Below are positions 27,001-36,000 of a stretch of 64,000 nucleotides of DNA, in pieces. The notes beneath the pieces were generated by a model. That model ran no database searches. It saw nothing but the letters and a program-made list of their open reading frames with translations, and had not been told where the DNA came from. Numbering within the stretch: the stretch's first letter is position 1; each line of letters opens with the position of its first letter. This stretch comes from Meghimatium bilineatum (lineage: Eukaryota > Mollusca > Gastropoda > Stylommatophora > Philomycidae), in the NCBI GenBank assembly GCA_034231615.1, contig CM067317.1:44063531-44127530 (forward strand), in the 5' to 3' direction. Position numbers and translations under genes: made by a program.

Positions 27001-30000
27001 CAAGTGTGATGACCACAGAAAAGGTACCACCTTAGATGCAATCGGGTCACATACTTGTTTGATTACAAATTTTGCCTGTCCCAACTATGATCTGTTTACC
27101 ACTTTTGAGTCTTTCCCTTTATCGAGATCTGGATATGTAATGGGTGAAGTGTATCGGCACTGGTTTTAAGATATGTCCAAACTTGTCACATCTTTAATTC
27201 TGCCAGAAGTGGGAAGTGTGGTAAACTAGATTTATGTGCCAATCTTGATCTACTGTTCAAGTTGTCTTGAACTACCATGCCAGTCTTGATCTAAACTTTC
27301 ATTACTGCATGTTTTCCTGTGAGGAGTGCAGTGAGGTTTTCTATGGACTGGAAATAAAGGCCACTTTGCCACAGCAGACGTCACAATATGTACAGGAAGA
27401 ATTTTGTTTGTACCCCCTAAAGAAAAAATCCTGTCCCAACCCGGTACCACAAGGGTCTGAGAACAATGTTCTAACCACATGGCCATGCGCTCCACAGTCT
27501 TGATCTACCATGCCAATATCTCTCTATTGGTGCCAGTCTTGATTTTCTGCGTCAACATCTCTCTATTGTGCCAGTCTTGATCTGCTGTTCAAATTGTCTT
27601 GCTCTATTGTGCAAGATTTCATCTTCCATGCCAATATTTCTCTACTCAGCTTTAATGGGCCAGTCTTTCCAATACTGTGTTAGACTTGATCTACTATGCC
27701 AGTATTTATCTACTGTGCCCCGCCGAAGACGGATGAATCGGGCCATTGGCGCAAATAAAACGGCGACACAACGCATTTCCATTCTTTTACTACATCCTTC
27801 TGGAAATCTATTAGGACCATGGTCCTGATACAAGATAGCCAGTGGGAGTTTGAGAATGAACGCTGAAGAAGAATCTACTGTGCTAGTATTTATCTACTGT
27901 GCTAGTATTATTCTAAATTTGTTCTAGTGCTAATTTTATTCCATTACTTCAAACATTATCTATCTTTCAAAAATATCGACCTCAATATTCCTCTTTGTTC
28001 ATTCTCAAACTTCTGCTGAACCCCAGGGTGTAGTCCTGAGAACTAAATGTGTTGTGTCATGGTTAACAGCACGGCCGTGATATTTACACCATTTGTTCTG
28101 ACACATCTAACTTTATCATGGCTTCTGTGTCCCTTTGACCCTCTATGTAATGAGACAGCTAACCCGAACCCTAAAAACCTGCTTAGTCACCTCTTATGTC
28201 ATGCATGGGAGGTCAGTGTTGCTATTCCTTGCTCTTCTTTCAGACCCCAGAAACACACAGGCAACTCATTTATATTGATGACATGAACCCATGATATATA
28301 AGTAAGAACTTACCTTGGTAATACAAGCAGCACCATATAGAACCCCATACAAAACACAGTTTGTTCTTCTGCCACTGAAACAAGCCACAACAAACAATTA
28401 TTGTACATACTACTTATAGTTAACTAACAGGCATTGTATGTCGTGAAACATGTACTATCTTTTACTAGTGTATTGTATGTCATTAAATATGCAGTCAACT
28501 GGATTCTAACTTTACTTTCCAACTACTGAGCACAGAATACAGTTTTACAGAGCACAAGCTACCTCCAAATCACAGCTGACAAAAGACACTGCATTCTGAA
28601 ATTCAGAAAGAAAAAGGTAGTAGACTAAAACGATGAGTCATGGTTGGGGGTTGCTAAAGATGTGACACTGTGTGTGCATGCTGGAAGATGTGGCACTAGA
28701 AGTGGATGCGTGTGCCATACCTCCTACTGAATAATAACAACTCTCAGTAGACAATGCAAAGAGTGATGTCCTATCTCTGTAGAGTCTGAGATGCTGGCAT
28801 TGATCAGAAAGAATTCCAGAAAAGTGGACATGATTATATAAACGGATGATTTGCTTGTTAAACAAGTGTGTAGTGCTTGGGACTTCACAGCTAACTGTAT
28901 AGAGAAGACTATCAAAGAAGAGTGTGATGTGACTACAAGTAGCATGACTATGGGGACTATGGCAGTGATGAAGATCCTCTGACTAAGCATGTACTATCTG
29001 AGTGTAGTGGTATTGTCTATCATCATGAACTTACTCTTTGGTCACGTTTACTGGTTCTGCCATCAAGAATCTACTATTTGTTCAAATATATTGTCTGCCA
29101 TCCACAACTTACTATTTGCTGTAGTGTATTGTATTGTCTGCCATCAACAACTTACTATTTGCTGTAGTGTATTGTATTGTCTGTCATGAACAACTTACTA
29201 TTTGCTGTAGTGTATTGTATTGTCTGTCATGAACAACTTACTATTTGCTGTAGTGTATTGTATTGTCTGCCATCAACAACTTACTATTTGCTGTAGTGTA
29301 TTGTATTGTCTGTCATCAACAACTTACTATTTGCTGTAGTGTATTGTATTGTCTGTCATCAACAACTTATTCTGTCTTAATGTATTGTTTAAATTTAAAA
29401 AGGGACTCAAAAGGGATTAACACAACTGTACTTTGCTACCTATAAGTACCTAGCTGATCTCAATAGAGCAGCATGAAATCAGCCAAGTGTATCACTCAGA
29501 GCACTTATATCTGTAGGTCAAGGAATATTCCCCAGAGATCTAAAAAGAATGCATTTATAAACAAGATGTGAATCAGTTTAGAATCAGCAGCCTCAAGTAC
29601 ATAAGGAAAATGTCCGGATACCTTCGTCATGGAGATCCCCCAGTATACTCTGAATATCTGTCATTAAAACCTATTTTCTATTTTAATGTGGCAGTGCTGT
29701 CTGTCATTATGCACATTCTGTCTGTTTTAGAGTACTGATGCTATCTGTACTGTTATGTCCAATGAACCTGTTTTGTCTGTTATAAAAAACTTACTATCTG
29801 TCTGCGAAGGAGCCAACAATAGTTCCAACAATCATGCTGGACCCAAATCCAGCCACAAAGAGGACATCTATCTGATCTGTGGTCATACCATAGCTTTCAT
29901 ACAAGGCGTATACATGCGGACCTTGCAACCAGTCTCCAGCTGAAATAAATTCATGTTACTTGATAAGAGTACTTTGAGATCAATAAATGAATACTGTTAA

Positions 30001-33000
30001 ACAAGTATTGTCATAGCTTATGACACAAGATCATTAATTATATGCAGAGTAGGTTGCAATTTCCAATAGTCCCAAAGGTTAGCTGCAGCCTCCAAGAGCC
30101 CCAGTGATGGCCTGCAACCTCCAAGAGCCCCAGTGGTAGGTATGCTGCAGTCTTCAAGAGCCCCCAATACAGGGATGTAGTCTCCAAGAGCCTTAATGGT
30201 GGGCTGAAGTGTTTACCCCCGGTGGCCTGGGAAAAAAATTATCTAAAACTTGCAGATATTGTCATTTAGAAAATGTCTCTGTGGCCCAAGCACATATACT
30301 GGTTGGTCACTGAGATTTTTCTATGTCCAGCAGTCCAATCCAAACATAACTGTAATTTGTCAATTTTTCAATATACCACTTCCTCTCCCCTGGTTCATGT
30401 TTCTCTATAATACTATACTTCTAAATGTCTTCTACAACACAATTACTTTGGGATTTGTTTTGATGATTCGCAATATCATGTTTCTCAGATGGCCAGTGCA
30501 CCACTGTTGATCCAACTACTATATGATGAAAATTATCCAGATTGAAATATGAGATAGACAAGTAATGAATAGAATAGTGCTCAAGGACTAGACTTCACAA
30601 CATGAGCAGAGTGGATGAAGAAGCAGCCCTCCCTGAAGGAGAAAGTGGGTGATGATACAACAAGACTGAGACAAACTGCCAACTTTATATCAATCATATA
30701 AGATCAAAGTGACCTGTATGTCATACCAAAGTCAGATATGTCAAGCCAAAATGTGAAAATATCACAGCTAAGTTGTAAACCATGACACAAAGCATTCTAT
30801 TCTATGGACAACATTCTGCTTAACTGAAGGAGTTTGAGAATAAACACAGAAGAAAAAATATCCTTTTGTGTCATGGGGAGAACATAAAAGAACCCAACTC
30901 TCAGTGGTGTGCAAAGTGCTGAAAAGTCACCCCCTACACAGAGGGGGTAAACACATCATTGTATGACAGCCATGGTAGTGTCATGTTAAGTCACTTGCCT
31001 GCTGATCAGCAGATCCAAATTTCAGATTACTTATTATTCATGGTTTGAAATAAAAATTACTCCTACGTAACAACAAGGAAGTTGGGTACCAGGGTTCATA
31101 CTCTGAGATGGTTGAGGAATGCATTATCACTGCTGAGCAGGTAGAAAACACTAGTTATGTGGATTCTGGTCACCCACTGACTAGGCAGTTGAGATCTTAT
31201 GGGAGAACCATGTTCTACGACGCTGGCTCATAACTCTGCTTACAGCCAACTTTATACCTTTACAATTGTATAGATTGTGTTGTAACATTTCTATTGGATG
31301 AAAGACTCATTATATATCCATACAATCCAATTAGGATTTACAGATATGTGGTGAATGGTCTAATTGGCCAGTGGAGAGACCTTTCTTGTCTAGATTAAAA
31401 TGTTACATTAGGCATATTTCCATATCTATAACACAATCTACCTATTCGCTGAAACCCTTTGTTGCCTTTCGGCATCAGGGGTAGAAGAGTTTTCTGGAGA
31501 CGGCCCTCTTGTATGCTGAGTATACTGTGGAATTTGTCACCTCTTTTATTTCAGTGGTCCATCGTTTTCTTGGTCACCCTCTAGGTCTGCCTTCGCTGTA
31601 TCTGTGTAACATAGCTTGCTGTGCTATGCTGTCTAATGGTAGTCTGCTGATGTGTGCAAACCATTTGACCTGTTGTCTCTTGATGTATTCTTAGATTGGG
31701 GTTGTGCCAGTTATTTGTTGGATGTTCTCATTCCTCACACTGTTTCTTAGCAATATTCCTAGGATTCTGTGTAGGCATGCCATTTCAGCTGTCACAAGTT
31801 TACGTTATCTTGTGCTGTCGTTGTCCATGTTTGGCTTTGGTAGCACAGTGTTGGTATAATAATCATTTTGAATAGTGTTATTTTGGTGTTTAAATCTACG
31901 TTTTTGTTTCTGAAGATTGGTGTCATTTGGCCTAGGGCTTGGTATGCTTTACTACATTTATTGTGTATTTCTTTGCTGCTCTTGCCGTCTGTTGTTATAT
32001 TACTTCCTAGGTATGTGAATTCTGTCACTTGGTGAAGCCTGTTGTTTCCAATATATAAATATTGGTGTTTCTGTTCTTCCTATCTTCGTAATTTCTGTCT
32101 TTTCTATATTTATCTTCATGTTAAAGGTATGGCATGTTTGATGTAATCTGTCTATTTGTCTTTGTAGTTCTTCTGATGATGCCACTAGTGCTTGGTCACC
32201 TGCAAATAGTAGTTTGTTCAAGTTATTCTTCAGATTGTTTTCTCCCATTATCTTTGCTACTTTGCAGTTGTGGTCTATGTATGTTATGAACAATAGGGGG
32301 ATAGTACACATCCCTGTCTCACACCCGAGTGAATTTGAAATTTATTGGATGTGCCTGTGCTTGTTCTTACTGAGCATTGACTATTGGCGTATATGTTCTG
32401 ACATGGGCTTATGAGATGTTGGGGAACTCTGTATGTTTGTAGTGTTATTCATAGTTGTGCTCTATCCACTCTGTCAATAGCTTTCTCTTGGTATAACCCA
32501 ATATTCACTTATAATGCACATTTGTTATAGAAATAATTCTGTAAACTAATGTTATATCCAGCTAGTAAATGTAACAACATTTGTGTTTCAATGCAACATC
32601 TGTTGGGAATGTGAATCAAGATAATGGGAGTCAGCTGTTGAGTTTATTAGATAAATAAGTACAGAATACAATATTTTGACCTAGTAAGACAATTGTTGTT
32701 CCTGTTCTAGTTGCATGTCCTAGTTGCATGTCAGACCTAGCAAGAAATGCAATAAAGCAATTGATTTTGAGGTTGATTGTCAAATCTATACAAATATGTC
32801 TTTGTACTAAATTTTCTTGGACCAAATTGAGAATAGAGAAGTAAGAATCATATTGTAGTATAAAAATAGAAATGAGCTGGAAACATACGGTATCAGTGAA
32901 TAAATGAAATAGGCAAATAGCTGCCTGTAGTAGATTTGCTGCATAACCTTTGCTGCTGTCCATAAATTATATCAACAATTTGAAAAACTGATAAAGATTG

Positions 33001-36000
33001 GCAGCTGTTGACATGGGAAGGGGGGAAGAGAGAGGGGGAGGAGGAGGAAGAGTTGACGTCAACAAAATGGTTTTCTATACAATAATATAATTGAATAGCT
33101 ATTGTGAATAAAGATTAGAAGACCTGGAAAAATGATTTTGCTTTTTAGCACTTTTCAGTTTAAATATTGAGTGTGGGGGGGGGGGGGGGGGGAAGCAAAT
33201 GTTTTGGCACAATTAGCCTGTAAGTAGCAGCCCAGAGAAAAAATAGCTAACTTCCTCTGGAAACCATCCATTTTTTATGAATACTGGTTTTTCTGCGCAT
33301 GTTTGCTTTTTTTAAACACAATTTTTTTTATTTATTGAATTATTGATTTCAAACTCAGAGACAATAGACATAAGTTGATGCTGGATATGGTTTGGAGGTG
33401 TTGTTTGCTTGTGTGTGTAGTGTTATGTTGCGGACAACCAACATTGACAGTATGAACAAACGCACACAAAAGATTTACAATTTCAAGGTTATCCATAGGT
33501 CTATCTGTAGAAAACACGTCTCCTCAAATTCCTTGTCATAAAAGACATCACTATTAAATATTATCAACATCTCCATCAACCCAATACATTGATCTACAGT
33601 TCCTGCAACACTACAGCCTTAAAAATCATCTTCGTCTGAATCATCATCAATGAAAAATTCCTGGTCTATGGTGTACTGAAGTTTGATCCATACAGTATGG
33701 CATGCAAATATGAAGAGGTTGAATAAAGTGCCATTGGGTATTTACATCGCCGCAAAATATTCAGGGAGGGACAATCACTCTAGCACATAATTATAGCGCA
33801 TGATGGGAAATTAACATGGAAGATTGTTGTCTATGACTACAAATGGCGACATATGTCGACATCTAGTGTCTACTGAAAGAGTAAGCATGTCGAAAAATGT
33901 CAGCATTGGGCTACTACAGGGCAAGTGTGAGGGTCCCTGAATACTTAAAAAATTGTTGAAGGGGGGAGGGGTGTTTGTTTGAGAACCACAGGAATTGTGA
34001 GCGATTAGCTGCTATGTGTAGTGGGGTGGTTTTTCTGAGCTTTCTTTCATACCCAGGAGACCAGCTTTCTGCTTAGTGCAATGCCTACTGAAGGAGCCTT
34101 CTACTCAGATGTGGTCTAAGTGTATAGATGACATGCTACAAAGTTTTCATAAGAGAGCCTCAATATAATGGCATGTCATTTACTAAGGTTTTCTGTTGCA
34201 TGGGTGTATTGTCTAGTGAGCACCACAGACACAACTGCATATGTGTGGGAAGGAGGGGTATCAAAAATTGCCTAAAAAGTGTTGACATAATTCACAGACA
34301 GCCTCTTTCAACATTTACAGGTCACAGTTTACTGGAAGAGATGGATAATAATGGTAGTAGTGAAAGTGAAGGAGTATGTGCAGAAACTATTTCATGAGCA
34401 CCTACTGGGTGTAGACAATGTGCTTGATATTACACTAAGAATGGAGGAATGGTTCCTGTTTCCAATTAGTGCCTACCGATGTATTTTATGGTTAATCAAT
34501 CTAAATATCTTATCAATAATTAATTTAAATATTCCTTTTTAGGGTTAGTTATGTTTTACACATAACTAATCCTAAATATATTTAACTCTTGTGGAACTGA
34601 TTAGGAATTAGTCCCCACCTATGTAATTATTTCCCTTGGCAGTAGGCACTAATTGGAAACGAAAACTGAAGGAATTTATTAATAAGTGTGATACTGATAG
34701 ACACAGGCATGGTAGAATGAGGTACTTGTTCAAATAGTGAGCAATAGGAACTAGTCAAATCCTATTATAAAGAATTGACTTGGACCAATGAAATATGTAT
34801 ATAATAACAGAAATCCACTATTGACAGTACAAACAATAAAGAATAAATATATTTGGGGACTTTGAAAAGTGTTGCTCATGAGGATCATTGTTATAAAAGG
34901 ATGTACTAGGATTACATAAAAGGGATTAGTGTATTATTAGCATAATAATAATAATAATAAAACCAATAACCAGTCAGGGTCATAGTGGTGTCACATTGAA
35001 ACATTTGGTGCAGAAAGATCCCCATGCATCTCTATCCACCTGATGAGTTTAGAAAGTTCACACCCTATCCAGTCCTTGATATTATCCAGTCATGTCTTCT
35101 TCTTGCCACTTTGTCTTCTTCCACCTTACTTTGTAAAACATCTTCCTCAAAATGACAGTTCAGTGGGCTTGTTTTAATTCAGTGGTGCCCAACTCAACTA
35201 TTAGCATGCATACACTTCAATATCTGCTGGAGAAGATTAACCTTTAACATGCTTTTGTTAAATCTGTACGACAAAAATTTTAATATCGCTTGTCATCCAT
35301 TGTCAAGTGTATTCATCCAAAGAAACATCGTGTTAAATAGACGTACCACAGCCTGACTGGTTAATGCACATAGTTGGGGGCATGCGCAATCGAAGCCAAC
35401 AAGTCGAAGACGTTGCAAATCATATTTTCCTAGACACCCAAGCCTTCAATCATGGAAGCAATTTTCTTTGAGTTTATAATGGATGCTGATTCAGATGAGG
35501 AGGAAACTGTGCCGCTCACAGATGCAGATATCACTCCATTAGATGACGTGTTGTTAGATAGAGATAATATTAGTGACGCTGACTCTGTCAGCAGCGTAGA
35601 TGACGACATTTTGGAGGACAAAATTGTTGAAAATTCTTGTGTTCCTTCGGGGTATGATTGGCGTAGCAACTTTGATGAAGTTGTTGGACATACAGGCTGA
35701 TAACCTTAGTGAGGTAGACGTGTTTTGTCTGTTTATTACAGAGGATATTCTCAACATGTTGGTAACTGAAACTAATTATTACACTAAGCAGGTTAGTGAA
35801 TCGAAGGGACAAGATGCCTGCGATGCATCTCGTGTGAAGCTGTGGAAGGAAGTCACAGCTGATGAGATGACAGCCTTTGTTGCTTTTGATGGGACTGACC
35901 AAAAGTTCCTCCTATGATTTGTATTGGTGTAATGATGGTCTCCTCGAGATGCCTGGGTTCAGGAATGTCATGAGTAGGAATAGATTTTGATCATTTCTGT

